Shown: piece after piece, positions 13,808 to 22,444 of the stretch | Numbering within the stretch: the first letter of the stretch is position 1 | How the letters are laid out: each line of letters starts with the position of its first letter | Assembly (NCBI GenBank): GCA_023458595.1 | Contig: JAEWYT010000023.1 | Location: 111,132-175,131, forward strand | Origin: Pseudomonadota bacterium | Lineage (GTDB): Bacteria; Pseudomonadota; Alphaproteobacteria; Rhizobiales; Tepidamorphaceae | Direction: 5' to 3' | DNA length: 64,000 nucleotides | Position numbers and translations under genes: made by a program | The notes under the pieces: model-generated | The model's database searches: none | The model's input: the letters and a program-made list of their open reading frames with translations, nothing else | Told to the model about the DNA's origin: nothing

Positions 13808-16303
13808 TCACGCATCGCCGGCGAGGTTCATGCGCTGGCGCTCGCGGGCGATCTCGTCGATGTGGCTGCGCAGCGCCTGGTTGGCGGCGGTGAGCCGGTG
13901 GAGCGCGTGGGCGTCCAGGACGAGGAGCTGGCAGTAGCCGAGCGCGACGACGTCCGCCTGGCGGCGCTGGTGCATGACCAGCGCCATCTCGCCGAAGAAG
14001 TCGCCCCGCCCGAGCCGCACCGTCCCCTGCGGGATCGAGACCTCGACCGCACCCGAGGAAATGAAGTAGGCCGACGTGCCGCGCTCCCCCTTCACGATCA
14101 GCTTCTCGCCGGGCACCGCGAGCCTGGGCCGCAGCAGCGCCCGGATCCTGGCGCGCTCCGGCTCGTCGAGCTCGGCGAACATCGGGAACCTGTCGACCAG
14201 CGTCATGGTGTCGAGGCCGAGATCGAGCCGCGGCCGCCGCTCCATCGCCGTGCGCACCGCCTGCAACTCGCGCTTGAGGTCGCCGTAGAGCTCGGGCCCG
14301 ATCAGCGCCTCCTCGCGCAGCGCGTCGTATTCCGCCGATTCGAGCCGCACCGCGAGCTGGGCGAGGAACCGCTGCTCGATCGTCTGCGCGTATTCGGGGT
14401 ATTGCAGCCTCAGGGCGTCGAGCGCCGACGCGGTCGCCTCCAGACGCTGCGCCAGGATCTCGCCCAGGAGGTCGGCGACCCGCACGCCGAGCACGCGCTT
14501 CAGCTTGGCCTTTGCGAAGCGGCCGAGTTCCTCGAGCACGATGCGCGTCACCATCATCATCTCGAACCGGTCGGCGATGCAGCGCTCGAGCGGCGATTCG
14601 ATCCCGAACCTCCGGTGCAGCAGGTGGGCGAAATGGAACCCCCGCCCGAAGGCGAGCCGCGCCTGGGCGGTGCGCGTGTAGCCGAGCCGGCCGTGGCTGC
14701 GGGTCGCGTCGGCCATGCGTTCGGTATTGGCGAGCAGCCGTTCCATGATCGGCATGGAAATCGCCCCGCCGGCGCCGTGCTCCGCGATCAGCTCGCGCTC
14801 CCGGTTGGCGAGCGCGACGAGGCCGATGGTGACGCGGTCGCGGTCGGGGATCGCCTCCAGCGCCGCCTCGTGGCCGGCCACGTCGTGGATGTGGCGGTGG
14901 AAGGGCTTGAGCGCGTCGCGCGCCGTGGCCGGGTCGATGCCGTAGCGCGTCGCGGTCTCCTCGACCGTCTCGCGAACGGAATCCAGCGACAGCGACAGGA
15001 CCTGCGCGCGCAGCGCCTCGTCGATCGGCGACAGCCGGTCGATCCGCATCAGCCGGATCAGCGGCCTGAGCGTCGTGCCGCCGACGAGCAGGCTGACCAG
15101 CACGAAGCCCGTCGCCATGATCGCGACGAAGCGCTGCAGGTCCGGCGCGATCAGATTGTTCTCGGTGATCGACATGGCGAGCGCCAGCGTCACCGCGCCG
15201 CGCAGGCCTCCCCACAGGATGACGAACTTGTACGGCACGCTGATCTGCCCGCCGAGCCGTCCCAGCGCCATCACCGGCATCACGCCGAACAGCACGATCG
15301 CCCGGGCGACGAGGGCGGCAACCGTGACGACGAGGACGAGGAACAGGTCGACGGCGCTCACCCCGACGAGCAGGTGCGGCACCACGATCGCGGCGAGGAT
15401 GAAGACGAGCGAGCCGGCGAGGAAGGCGAGCTGGTCCCACACGCGCGCCAGGAAATCCCAGGAGGCCGGCGCGAGCCGGTTGCGCGCGACCACCCCGACG
15501 ACGAGCCCCGCCACGACGACGGCGACGACGCCGGAGACCTCGAGATACCGCTCGGAGACGACGAAGAGCAGGTACGGGACGCCGATCGACAGGGTGAGCA
15601 CGCCGGCCTGCGAGCCGCGCATGTAGGGAATCGCCGCGGTGGCGAGCCGCGCGCCGACGAATCCGAAGGCCGCCCCGCCCAGCAGCGAGACGAGGAACAT
15701 CTCCGTCGCGCTGCCCAGGCTCGGCTCGGCGCCGGTCACCAGCATGGCGAGCAGCACCGTGTAGAGCACGATCGCGGTCGCGTCGTTCAGGAGGCTCTCG
15801 CCCTCGACGAGGCGGGTGAGGCGGCTCGGCGCGCCGATGTCGCGGAAGATCGCCACCACGGCGGCCGGATCGGTCGTCGCGACGATCGCCCCGACGAGCA
15901 GGCAGGCCACGACGGAGATCCCCGAGGCCCACCACAGCGAGACGCCGATGACGCCCGTCGAGACGATGACGGCGAGGACGGCGAGCGCGAAGATCGGCGC
16001 GGCGTCGTCGATCATCCGGCGGATGTCGACCTCAAGAGCCGCCTGGAACAGCAGCACCGGCAGGAAGATGTGGATGAAGCCGGCCGAGGTGATCTTCACC
16101 CCGAGGATCATCTCGGCCATGCTGTCCAGCCCGCTCGCCTTGCCGGTCTGCACGAGCGCCGTCGCGGTGAAGCCGATCATCACGCCGACGACGGCGAGAA
16201 CCACCGCGTTGGGCAGGCCGAAGCGCCGCGCCACCGGCTGCAGCAGACTGACCACCACCAGCAGCCCGGCAATGATCGTGATGGTGTCGGCGAGCGAGGT
16301 CAT
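13808..16303 (-). CDS. CPA1-type Na+/H+ antiporter with cyclic-nucleotide-binding domain
   Basis: An 831-residue membrane protein. About 12-13 helices fill the first ~420 residues, with the NhaP-like core TTDPAAVVAIFRDIGAP and GESLLNDATAIVLY (the ND pair carries the cation site). A long cytoplasmic helical region follows, then a CAP_ED/cNMP-type domain (about 690-815: FPMFAELDE...GEKLIVKGE...GRGDFFGEMAL). Sodium or potassium efflux coupled to proton entry, gated by a nucleotide or by the domain itself, is the family expectation. I start at ATG 16303, where the first helix begins. Divergent from the DASS transporter gene, 162 nt apart. Confidence 0.88.
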   Translation of the reverse strand: MTSLADTITIIAGLLVVVSLLQPVARRFGLPNAVVLAVVGVMIGFTATALVQTGKASGLDSMAEMILGVKITSAGFIHIFLPVLLFQAALEVDIRRMIDDAAPIFALAVLAVIVSTGVIGVSLWWASGISVVACLLVGAIVATTDPAAVVAIFRDIGAPSRLTRLVEGESLLNDATAIVLYTVLLAMLVTGAEPSLGSATEMFLVSLLGGAAFGFVGARLATAAIPYMRGSQAGVLTLSIGVPYLLFVVSERYLEVSGVVAVVVAGLVVGVVARNRLAPASWDFLARVWDQLAFLAGSLVFILAAIVVPHLLVGVSAVDLFLVLVVTVAALVARAIVLFGVMPVMALGRLGGQISVPYKFVILWGGLRGAVTLALAMSITENNLIAPDLQRFVAIMATGFVLVSLLVGGTTLRPLIRLMRIDRLSPIDEALRAQVLSLSLDSVRETVEETATRYGIDPATARDALKPFHRHIHDVAGHEAALEAIPDRDRVTIGLVALANRERELIAEHGAGGAISMPIMERLLANTERMADATRSHGRLGYTRTAQARLAFGRGFHFAHLLHRRFGIESPLERCIADRFEMMMVTRIVLEELGRFAKAKLKRVLGVRVADLLGEILAQRLEATASALDALRLQYPEYAQTIEQRFLAQLAVRLESAEYDALREEALIGPELYGDLKRELQAVRTAMERRPRLDLGLDTMTLVDRFPMFAELDEPERARIRALLRPRLAVPGEKLIVKGERGTSAYFISSGAVEVSIPQGTVRLGRGDFFGEMALVMHQRRQADVVALGYCQLLVLDAHALHRLTAANQALRSHIDEIARERQRMNLAGDA

Positions 16304-16465
16304 CGGGGCGGCCTGTCGGTCGGGATCGCGATTCCTATCGCGACGGCATGCCCGCACTCAAGTGCGCGGCGCGGCCACGGGAGGCTTCGGGTCGGGATCG
16401 TGAACGATCTTATCCGGCTGGCATCGGGGCGAGCCGGTCCCTTAGTGTGGCCGGGGGAGACGGAA

Positions 16466-17920
16466 ATGAGCAATGATTCGGCCCGCGACACGGCCGGTCG
16501 GTCGCGCCTGACGGGGCTCTTCTCGGGACCGGCCGTCGCGCTCGTCATGAGCCTCGCCGGTGCGCCCGGCGGGCTCGAACCCGTCGGCTGGCACACGGCG
16601 GCGATCGCGATCTGGATGGCGGTGTGGTGGATGAGCGAGGCCGTTCCGCTGGCCGCGACCGCGCTCCTGCCGCTCGCCCTGTTTCCGCTCGCCGGCGTCG
16701 AGACGATCGAGACGACGGCGTCCGCCTACGCCCACCCGCTGATCTTCCTGTTCCTCGGCGGCTTCATCATCGCCCGCGCCATGGCGCGCTGGCAGCTGCA
16801 CCGGCGGCTCGCCTGGTGGGTCCTGCACGCCGTCGGCACCGGCCCGGCGGCGATCGTCGCCGGCATCATGGCGACCACCGCCTTCCTGTCGATGTGGATC
16901 AGCAACACGGCGACCGCCATGGTCATGCTGCCGATCGGCCAGTCGATCGCCGCCTCCATGGCCGAGCGCGGCGACCGCGACCTCGCCGGTCGCTTCTCCG
17001 CGGCGCTGATGCTCGCCATCGCCTATTCGGCGACGATCGGCGGCATGGGCACGCTGATCGGAACGCCGCCGAACGCCCTCCTCGCCGGCTACATGCAGGA
17101 TCAGCACGGCGTCGAGATCGGCTTTGCCGACTGGATGCTGATCGGCGTGCCGACGGTCCTCGTGCTGCTGCCCGTCACCTGGGCGCTGCTGACGCGGATC
17201 GCCTTTCCGGTGCCCTGGGGCGCGGTCCACGCGGGGCCGGCCCACGACATCGCCCCGCCGGGCCCGATGTCGCGCGAGGAGAAGCTCGTCGGCGCGATCA
17301 TAGTCCTCGTCGCGCTCGCCTGGCTGACGCGGCCGCTGATCGAGCGGCTGGCGCCCGGCCTGCCGCTGAGCGACACCGGCATCGCCATCCTCGGCGCGCT
17401 CGCCCTGTTCGCGGTCCCCGCCCGCCTTGCCCCCGGCGCCTTCCTGCTCGACTGGTCGGACCTGAGGGACCTGCGCTGGGACGTCCTGATCCTGTTCGGC
17501 GGCGGCCTCGCGCTCGCCGGCGCGATCGGCTCCTCCGGCCTGTCCGGCTGGATCGGCGCGCTCGTCGCGGACCTGGAGCACCTGCCGGGCTGGCTGATGA
17601 TCCTGATCGTGATGACGGTGATCGTCTATCTCGGCGAGCTCGCCTCTAACACGGCGATGGCCGCCGTCTTCCTGCCGGTGGCAGGCGCCGCGGCGGTCGG
17701 CATGGGCGAAGGCCCGCTCGCCCTCGCGCTGCCCGTCGCGCTTGCCGCCTCGCTCGGCTTCATGCTGCCGGTCGCCACGCCGCCGAACGCCATCGTGTTC
17801 GGCTCCGGCGCCGTCGACGCGCGCCAGATGCTGCGCACCGGCGCGGTCCTCGACGTGGTGTCGATCCTGGTCGTCGCCGCGATAGCGCTGTTCCTGGCCC
17901 CGCTGGTCTTCGCGATCTGA
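16466..17920 (+). CDS. DASS (SLC13) family anion/dicarboxylate transporter
   Basis: A 484-residue inner-membrane carrier with about 11-12 helices. The two inverted-repeat signatures of the divalent anion:sodium symporter family are present: SNTATAMVMLPIG with GTPPNALLAGY, and SNTAMAAVFLPVAG with TPPNAIVFGSG. The paired SNT loops bind sodium and the carboxylate. Substrate is probably a C4-dicarboxylate, citrate or sulfate; not decidable. GGGGGAGA precedes the ATG at 16466. It runs divergently from the Na+/H+ antiporter, a sensible pairing if uptake is sodium driven. Confidence 0.88.
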   Translation: MSNDSARDTAGRSRLTGLFSGPAVALVMSLAGAPGGLEPVGWHTAAIAIWMAVWWMSEAVPLAATALLPLALFPLAGVETIETTASAYAHPLIFLFLGGFIIARAMARWQLHRRLAWWVLHAVGTGPAAIVAGIMATTAFLSMWISNTATAMVMLPIGQSIAASMAERGDRDLAGRFSAALMLAIAYSATIGGMGTLIGTPPNALLAGYMQDQHGVEIGFADWMLIGVPTVLVLLPVTWALLTRIAFPVPWGAVHAGPAHDIAPPGPMSREEKLVGAIIVLVALAWLTRPLIERLAPGLPLSDTGIAILGALALFAVPARLAPGAFLLDWSDLRDLRWDVLILFGGGLALAGAIGSSGLSGWIGALVADLEHLPGWLMILIVMTVIVYLGELASNTAMAAVFLPVAGAAAVGMGEGPLALALPVALAASLGFMLPVATPPNAIVFGSGAVDARQMLRTGAVLDVVSILVVAAIALFLAPLVFAI

Positions 17921-17935
17921 GGGAGCGCGCGGCGG

Positions 17936-19393
17936 CTACGCGGCGCGCAGCGCCTTCAGGAACTGCGCCGCTTCCGACTTCAGGTCGCTGACCAGCCGGT
18001 CGAGACCCTGCGTCGCCTCCGCGTTCTCCGCCGCCGACTCGAGCGCCCGCCCGGAAGCCTCGCGGACCTCGGCGATCACCGCGACCACGTCGCGCGTCCC
18101 GTTCGCGGCGTCGTTGGTGCTGCCGCTGATCTCGCCGATGGCGACGCTCTGCTCCTCGACCGCCGCCGCGATCGTGCCGACCATGCCGTTGATGTCCTCG
18201 ATCGCGGACTTGATGGAGGTGATCTCCTCGGTGGTCGCCGCGGAAGCCGACTGGATCTCGGCGATCTGCTCGGCGATGTCCTCGGTCGCCTTGGCGGTCT
18301 GGACCGCGAGGTTCTTAACCTCCGAGGCGACGACGGCGAAGCCGCGGCCCGCCTCGCCGGCCCGTGCCGCCTCGATCGTCGCATTGAGCGCCAGGAGATT
18401 GGTCTGCTCCGCGATGTTCTGAATGAGGGTCGCGACTTCGCCGATCCGCTGGGCGGCGCCGGCGAGCGTGCGCACGGTCTCGTCCGTCGCGCCCGCCCGG
18501 GTCACCGCCTCGCGGGCCATCCGGCTCGACTGCGCGGCCTGGTTGGCGATCTCGGTGATGGAGGAGCTCATCTGCGCGGTCGCCGCGGAGACCGACTGGA
18601 CGCTGCCGGAGGCCTGTTCCGACCGCTCCGCGGCGATCCGGCTGCGGTCGCTCGCATCGCCCGAGGCCAGCTTCGTGCCGGCGGCGCGCTCCCGCATGGC
18701 GACGGACTGCTCGGCCACCGCCTCCGCCACCCGGCTGACGCTCTCCTCGAAGCCCCTGGCGAGTTCCTCGAGGACGCGGCGGCGGTCGACCGCCGCGCGC
18801 TGCTCGGACGCGCGCATCTCCCCGTCGACGCGACGGGCGTCCGCCGCGCTTTCCTCGGCGGTCTCGATGGCCGTTTCCGCCTCGCTCAGCGCCGCGGACA
18901 TCCTCACCGTGAGCCAGACCAGCACGGCCGCCTCGAGCACCACGATGACGGCATGCAGCACGACCCGGCCGAGATCGGCGCCCCCCGGGAACACCGCGGC
19001 CGGCAGCAGGAAGTTCAGGAGCAGGTGGTGGATCGCCACCGTGACCGTCGCGGCGACGATGGCGCGCCAGTCGCAGAAGGCGGCCAGGATCGCGAGCCCC
19101 GCGAAGAAGTACATATGCATGTCGATCTGCCAGGGATTGCCCCGGAACACATAGACGAGCAGGGAAATCTGCAGCATCAGGGCGACCGCCGTGGTCTGGC
19201 GCGACGCCGCCCCGCTGCGGTCCAGGAACCAGACCGCGGTCGCCGCGCCGGCGAAGAGCGCCGAGCCGATGCCCGGTGCGAGGACGCCCTGGCCGAGCAC
19301 GAGGCTGACGACGACCGTCACCGGCACGTGCAGCCAGAGCAGCGCGATCATGTAACGGGCGACGAAGCTGCGCAGATGGTTCAAGGCGATCAT
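17936..19393 (-). CDS. Methyl-accepting chemotaxis protein with multi-helix membrane domain, no HAMP
   Basis: A 485-residue receptor. The first ~185 residues hold about six membrane helices instead of the usual periplasmic sensor. A coiled-coil region follows directly, then the MCP signalling hairpin IAEQTNLLALNATIEAARAG with EAGRGFAVVASEVKNLA. I see no HAMP domain and no C-terminal CheR-docking pentapeptide. The cytoplasmic part should control CheA via CheW. The ATG overlaps the stop of a 123-residue membrane protein gene (ATGA), so the pair is translationally coupled. No other chemotaxis gene is in the window. Confidence 0.9.
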   Translation of the reverse strand: MIALNHLRSFVARYMIALLWLHVPVTVVVSLVLGQGVLAPGIGSALFAGAATAVWFLDRSGAASRQTTAVALMLQISLLVYVFRGNPWQIDMHMYFFAGLAILAAFCDWRAIVAATVTVAIHHLLLNFLLPAAVFPGGADLGRVVLHAVIVVLEAAVLVWLTVRMSAALSEAETAIETAEESAADARRVDGEMRASEQRAAVDRRRVLEELARGFEESVSRVAEAVAEQSVAMRERAAGTKLASGDASDRSRIAAERSEQASGSVQSVSAATAQMSSSITEIANQAAQSSRMAREAVTRAGATDETVRTLAGAAQRIGEVATLIQNIAEQTNLLALNATIEAARAGEAGRGFAVVASEVKNLAVQTAKATEDIAEQIAEIQSASAATTEEITSIKSAIEDINGMVGTIAAAVEEQSVAIGEISGSTNDAANGTRDVVAVIAEVREASGRALESAAENAEATQGLDRLVSDLKSEAAQFLKALRAA

Positions 19394-19761
19394 GGAGTTG
19401 TCCTGATGAGAGAGAGCTTTTCGTTCCCCTGGTCGACGAGACAGCCGCCGAAGATCAGCGGGTCGAAGGCGAACGAGACGCCGTTCGCCCGGAGCGCGCC
19501 GGTCGCGGCGGGCTTTTCGAAAGCCGCGACGATGATGTTCTCCAGCCGGCCCGGCCGGACGAACGCGGCGTCCAGCGCGCCGAGCGCGGCCAACGCCCGG
19601 GCCTGGGAGGTGCCGGGCGCGAAGAACAGCGCGACCTGCCCGCTCGGCGAAGGCGACCGCAGCGACAGGGCCAGAAGGAATATCGAGCCCGCCAGGGCGA
19701 GCGCCAGCGCCGGCAGGAAGGACAGCCGGTCGGCGGGCGATGCGGTCGGATCGGCGCGCAC
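19390..19761 (-). CDS. Small single-pass membrane protein coupled to the chemoreceptor
   Basis: A 123-residue protein with one membrane helix (about 14-34) and an ~85-residue outside domain, rich in Ala, Leu and Phe (APGTSQARALAALGALDAAFV...). It is not a recognised family to me. It overlaps the MCP start by 4 bases, which suggests the two products are made together and may interact, e.g. the outside domain supplying the sensor the receptor lacks. That is inference. Confidence 0.6.
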   Translation of the reverse strand: MRADPTASPADRLSFLPALALALAGSIFLLALSLRSPSPSGQVALFFAPGTSQARALAALGALDAAFVRPGRLENIIVAAFEKPAATGALRANGVSFAFDPLIFGGCLVDQGNEKLSLIRTTP

Positions 19762-19800
19762 TGAAATTCCGTACTGTTGTTCTTCTTCTGGCGGCCACCA

Positions 19801-20328
19801 CTAAGCCCGCGATTTGACTAAGACCGCGTAAACGGGCGCGGCGGGGTTGCGTCGGCGATCCTGCGCCGCGGGACCGCCGGCGCGAGCGGCCGTCGCGAGG
19901 CTCGCCGCACCCATCGCCTCGGCGATCAGGCCGAAATCGTGCGCGGGGACCGGCAGAAGCCCGTAGCGGAGCGCGTGCCCCCAGTTCCGCTTGCCGGCGG
20001 CGAACGCGAGCCGGTCGAGCAGCGGCTGGATCGGCGCGTCATCGGCCGTTTCCCAGTCGACGTCGCGGCGGAACCCGCAGAAGCCGCCGTCCGTGTCGAA
20101 GCGGTAGGGCTCGCCGGCGCGTACCATGCCGATCGCCGTGAAGGCCTGCAGCGTGTCCCTGCCGCGGAAGGTCGCCGTCGGCGAGTAGTAGGCGACCCGA
20201 TCGCCCGGCCCGATCCTGCGCAGCGGGCCGGACCTGCCGTGGCAGACCTGCATGATGCCGTCGCGGAGGCACCGGCGGACATGGTCCGCCGAGGCGACCG
20301 CTATCCAGTGGCCGGTCACCGTCCTCAC
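19801..20328 (-). CDS. EVE (PUA-like) domain protein
   Basis: A 175-residue single-domain protein: GHWIAVASADHVRRCL at the start, KxGDRVAYYSPT-type core (GDRVAYYSPTATF), FTAIGMVRAGEPYRFD, and FCGFRRDVDW. This is the EVE fold, related to PUA and YTH domains, which binds modified bases in RNA or DNA. The start is taken as GTG 20328, overlapping the VOC gene stop (GTGA); a GTG at 20319 is also in frame. It is co-transcribed with the VOC gene and should follow the WYL operator at 20739. No nuclease domain is fused, so restriction is not implied. Confidence 0.75.
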   Translation of the reverse strand: MRTVTGHWIAVASADHVRRCLRDGIMQVCHGRSGPLRRIGPGDRVAYYSPTATFRGRDTLQAFTAIGMVRAGEPYRFDTDGGFCGFRRDVDWETADDAPIQPLLDRLAFAAGKRNWGHALRYGLLPVPAHDFGLIAEAMGAASLATAARAGGPAAQDRRRNPAAPVYAVLVKSRA

Positions 20329-20693
20329 TTGTCGGAGCCGAACACGCGGACCCGGTGACCGTCCGGGTCGAGGCCGACGAAGGTGCGGCCGAAGTCCATG
20401 TCGGTCGGCTCCTGCACGATTCTGACGCCGTGCGTCTTCCAGTCGGCGCAGGTCCTGTCGACGGCGGCCTGTCCCGGGACCCGGATGCCGACCTCGCTGC
20501 CACCGACGGACGGCTCGGGGGCCGGCGCGACGGTGCGGCGGGACCACAGGCCGAGGATCGCGCCGCTCTCCATCCGGAACATCACGAAGGTCGGCGAGGC
20601 CTCGATCGGCTCGCGGCCGAACAGCCTGGCGTAGAACGCGCCGCTGGCCTGCGGGTTGTCGACGTAGAGAAGGTTGTAGTTGGGGCTGAGCAT
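20325..20693 (-). CDS. VOC (glyoxalase/bleomycin-resistance) family protein
   Basis: A 122-residue protein with the two-beta-alpha-beta-beta-beta-repeat layout: NLLYVDNPQASGAFYARLFG at the N-terminus, FVMFRMESGAILGLW, then TDMDFGRTFVGLDPDGHRVRVF at the end. These are the metal- or ligand-binding strands of the vicinal-oxygen-chelate family, PhnB/glyoxalase-like. First gene of the VOC-EVE pair; a WYL-type operator lies 46 nt before its ATG. Likely a binding or dioxygenase/lyase function on a small metabolite; not specified. Confidence 0.82.
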   Translation of the reverse strand: MLSPNYNLLYVDNPQASGAFYARLFGREPIEASPTFVMFRMESGAILGLWSRRTVAPAPEPSVGGSEVGIRVPGQAAVDRTCADWKTHGVRIVQEPTDMDFGRTFVGLDPDGHRVRVFGSDK

Positions 20694-20738
20694 CGTCGGT
20701 CTCCTTTGGTTGCGACGGGAAGACCATAGATGCAGCCC

Positions 20739-20755
20739 CTGTCAGATTCTGGCAG
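20739..20755. promoter_or_regulatory. Candidate WYL-regulator operator before the VOC-EVE pair
   Basis: CTGTCAGATTCTGGCAG, 17 bases, matches the site at 21502-21518 in 15 of 17 positions. The arms CTGtCA/TGGCAG are nearly symmetric around a GATTC centre. It is 46 nt upstream of the VOC ATG and 31 nt beyond the regulator stop. Confidence 0.6.
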
Positions 20756-20785
20756 TGGCGCTCAACGCTCCTCTCAACGCTCCTC

Positions 20786-21478
20786 TCAGCGCTCCGGGGG
20801 TATGCCCCGCACCGCGCGCCACTCCTTCAGCATGACCCGCCGCCGGCGCGGATAGCGCGTGTCGGTGACGGTCAGCGCCGCAATCCGGTCGGCGCGGAAG
20901 TGGCGGTAGTCCCGCCGCAGCTCGCACCAGGCGGCGACCACGCGGACGCGGTCGAAGAAGCCGAGCGCGAAGGGCCAGACGGTGCGCTCGCTCTGCCGGC
21001 CGTCGGCGTCCCGGTAGAGCAGCACCGCCTTGCGCTCCGAGCGGATGGCGCGGCGGATCGCGCCGAGGTCGACGTCGCCGGCGATCACCGGCGCGCCCGG
21101 CCCGATCAGCAGCGAGGAGGCGTCGAGCTCGTCCTTGAGATCCTCGGGCAGGACGGCGGCGATCTTGGCGAGCGCGTTGCGCCCGGCCGCCGCCAGCCGA
21201 TGGTCGCCGCGTTCCGACACCCAGCGCGAGCCGAGCACCAGCGCCTCGATCTCCTCTTCCGAGAACATCAGCGGCGGCAGCATGAAGCCGGGCTTCAGGA
21301 CATAGCCGAGCCCGGGCTCCCCCTCGATCCCCGCGCCCTGCGCCTGCAGGCTGGCGATGTCGCGGTAGAGCGTGCGGATGCTGACGCCGATCTCGTCGGC
21401 GAGCGCCCGCCCGCTCACCGGCTGCCGGTGGCGGCGCAGGATCTGGAGCAGTTCGAGCAGGCGTTCGGATCGCGACAT
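20786..21478 (-). CDS. YafY/DeoR-type HTH-WYL transcriptional regulator
   Basis: A 230-residue regulator. The N-terminal HTH is clear (SGRALADEIGVSIRTLYRDIASLQAQG, about 22-48), a linker follows with FMLPPLMFSEEEIEALVLG, and the WYL-fold domain occupies about 125-220 (RAIRSERKAVLLYRDADGR...VVAAWCELRRDYRHFRADRI). WYL domains bind nucleic acid or small ligands. Matching 17-bp operators stand before this gene and before the VOC-EVE pair, so it most likely represses itself and them. The 3' end falls in a short tandem repeat of an 11-base CT-rich unit (about 20759-20795). Confidence 0.87.
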   Translation of the reverse strand: MSRSERLLELLQILRRHRQPVSGRALADEIGVSIRTLYRDIASLQAQGAGIEGEPGLGYVLKPGFMLPPLMFSEEEIEALVLGSRWVSERGDHRLAAAGRNALAKIAAVLPEDLKDELDASSLLIGPGAPVIAGDVDLGAIRRAIRSERKAVLLYRDADGRQSERTVWPFALGFFDRVRVVAAWCELRRDYRHFRADRIAALTVTDTRYPRRRRVMLKEWRAVRGIPPER

Positions 21479-21489
21479 GGCGTCCGAGC

Positions 21490-21762
21490 TTAGCACGGAT
21501 GCTGCCAGATTATGGCAGTTGCGGGCACCGGCACCGCCCGTCTCCCTCGGCGCACCGCGCCGGCGCCGCCGTATTCCTCCTCGACGGTTATGCCGAGGAG
21601 CCCCAGCGCGCCGAGCTTCGGCCAGAGCCGGCGGGGAAACCCGTTGGCGCGGTCGACTTCCGCGGCGATCGGCGCGATCTCGTCGTCGGAGAACGAGCGC
21701 AGCATGTCGGCGGGCTCGCCGAGGTCGAAATTCAGGCTCGGGTAGTCGTTTGGGCGGGTCAT
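21490..21762 (-). pseudogene. Remnant of isovaleryl-CoA dehydrogenase (N-terminal ~65 residues)
   Basis: The reading frame begins MTRPNDYPSLNFDLGE, then DEIAPIAAEVDRANGFPR, then LGALGLLGITVEEEYGGAG. This is the start of isovaleryl-CoA dehydrogenases of the leucine pathway. A few residues between 'ADMLR' and 'SFSDDEIAP' that the family normally has are missing. Homology stops at EEYGGAG and is replaced by about 25 unrelated residues that run into the WYL operator. The remaining ~320 residues, including the FAD and catalytic Glu regions, are absent from the window. A 3' deletion, probably with local rearrangement by the nearby repeats, is the simplest reading. Confidence 0.72.
21502..21518. promoter_or_regulatory. 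Candidate WYL-regulator operator before its own gene
   Basis: CTGCCAGATTATGGCAG, perfect 6-bp arms around a 5-base centre, 24 nt upstream of the regulator ATG. Same motif as 20739-20755. It overlaps the 3' tail of the dehydrogenase remnant. Confidence 0.62.
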
Positions 21763-21795
21763 TCTGTCCCTCGTTTGCTTGACGTTCTCCCGGTC

Positions 21796-22412
21796 TCGTC
21801 CCTCGGACCCGATCCGGGGCCCAGTGCGGACGCTGCCGCCGATCTGGGTCCTGGATCAAGTCCAGGACACGCATCTTCTTCGGGACACGGGCGGGGCGAC
21901 AGATGGAAGCCTCGTGCCCCGGACCCGATCCGGGGCCCATCACGACCGATGCCGCAGGTGTGGGTCCTGGATCAAGTCCAGGACACGAGGCCTGTTTGAG
22001 TCTTTCCGCCGTGCTCACCTGACCGTGCGATGGAGAGCCAGACGTGCATAACCGCCGGGTCCGGTTCTCCCTGTCTCGTGCCCCGGACCCGATCCGGGGC
22101 CCATCGCGACCGCCGCCGCAGGTGTGAGTCCTGGATCAAGTCCAGGACACGAGGCCTGTTTGGGTCTTTCCGTTGCGCTCACCCGACCGTGCGATGGAGA
22201 GCCAGGCTTGCATAGCCGCGGGGTCCGGTTCTCGAAGGCCTCTCGGGGTTCCGGTTCCCCCTGTCTCGTGCCCCGGACTTGATCCGGGGCCCATCGCGAC
22301 CGCTGCCGCAGGTGTGGGTCCCGGATCAGCTCCGGGACACGAGGATCGCATATGATGCGAAGGGCCCGCTCCACGACAGGCCGTGTGCCCTGGACTTGAT
22401 CCAGGGCCCATG
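21796..22412. repeat. Tandem array of palindromic intergenic repeats
   Basis: Four ~77-base copies (21796-21871, 21912-21988, 22076-22153, 22266-22343) and a half copy (22383-22412). Each joins two small hairpins: CCCCGGA..TCCGGGG and CCTGGA-TCAAG-TCCAGG. Between copies 2-3 and 3-4 lies a second repeated stretch of ~90-110 bases (21989-22075, 22154-22265), giving a compound unit of ~164-190 bases. No gene is supported here. Further single hairpins of the same kind occur at 24680-24774. The array looks like a mobile or recombining intergenic repeat family of the host. Confidence 0.8.
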
Positions 22413-22444
22413 CAGCCTTCGTTCCGCGACGAGGCCTCCCCGTT

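Noticed and set aside
13652..16465. Long plus-strand open frame running into the DASS transporter frame, covering the antiporter region
   Set aside because: It is antisense to the CPA1 antiporter, consists of Arg/Asp/His-rich low-complexity sequence typical of GC-rich shadow frames, and only the part from 16466 matches a protein family.
21796..22412. CRISPR array
   Set aside because: Repeats are ~77 bases, built of hairpins, and the spacers between them are themselves repeated; no cas gene is near.
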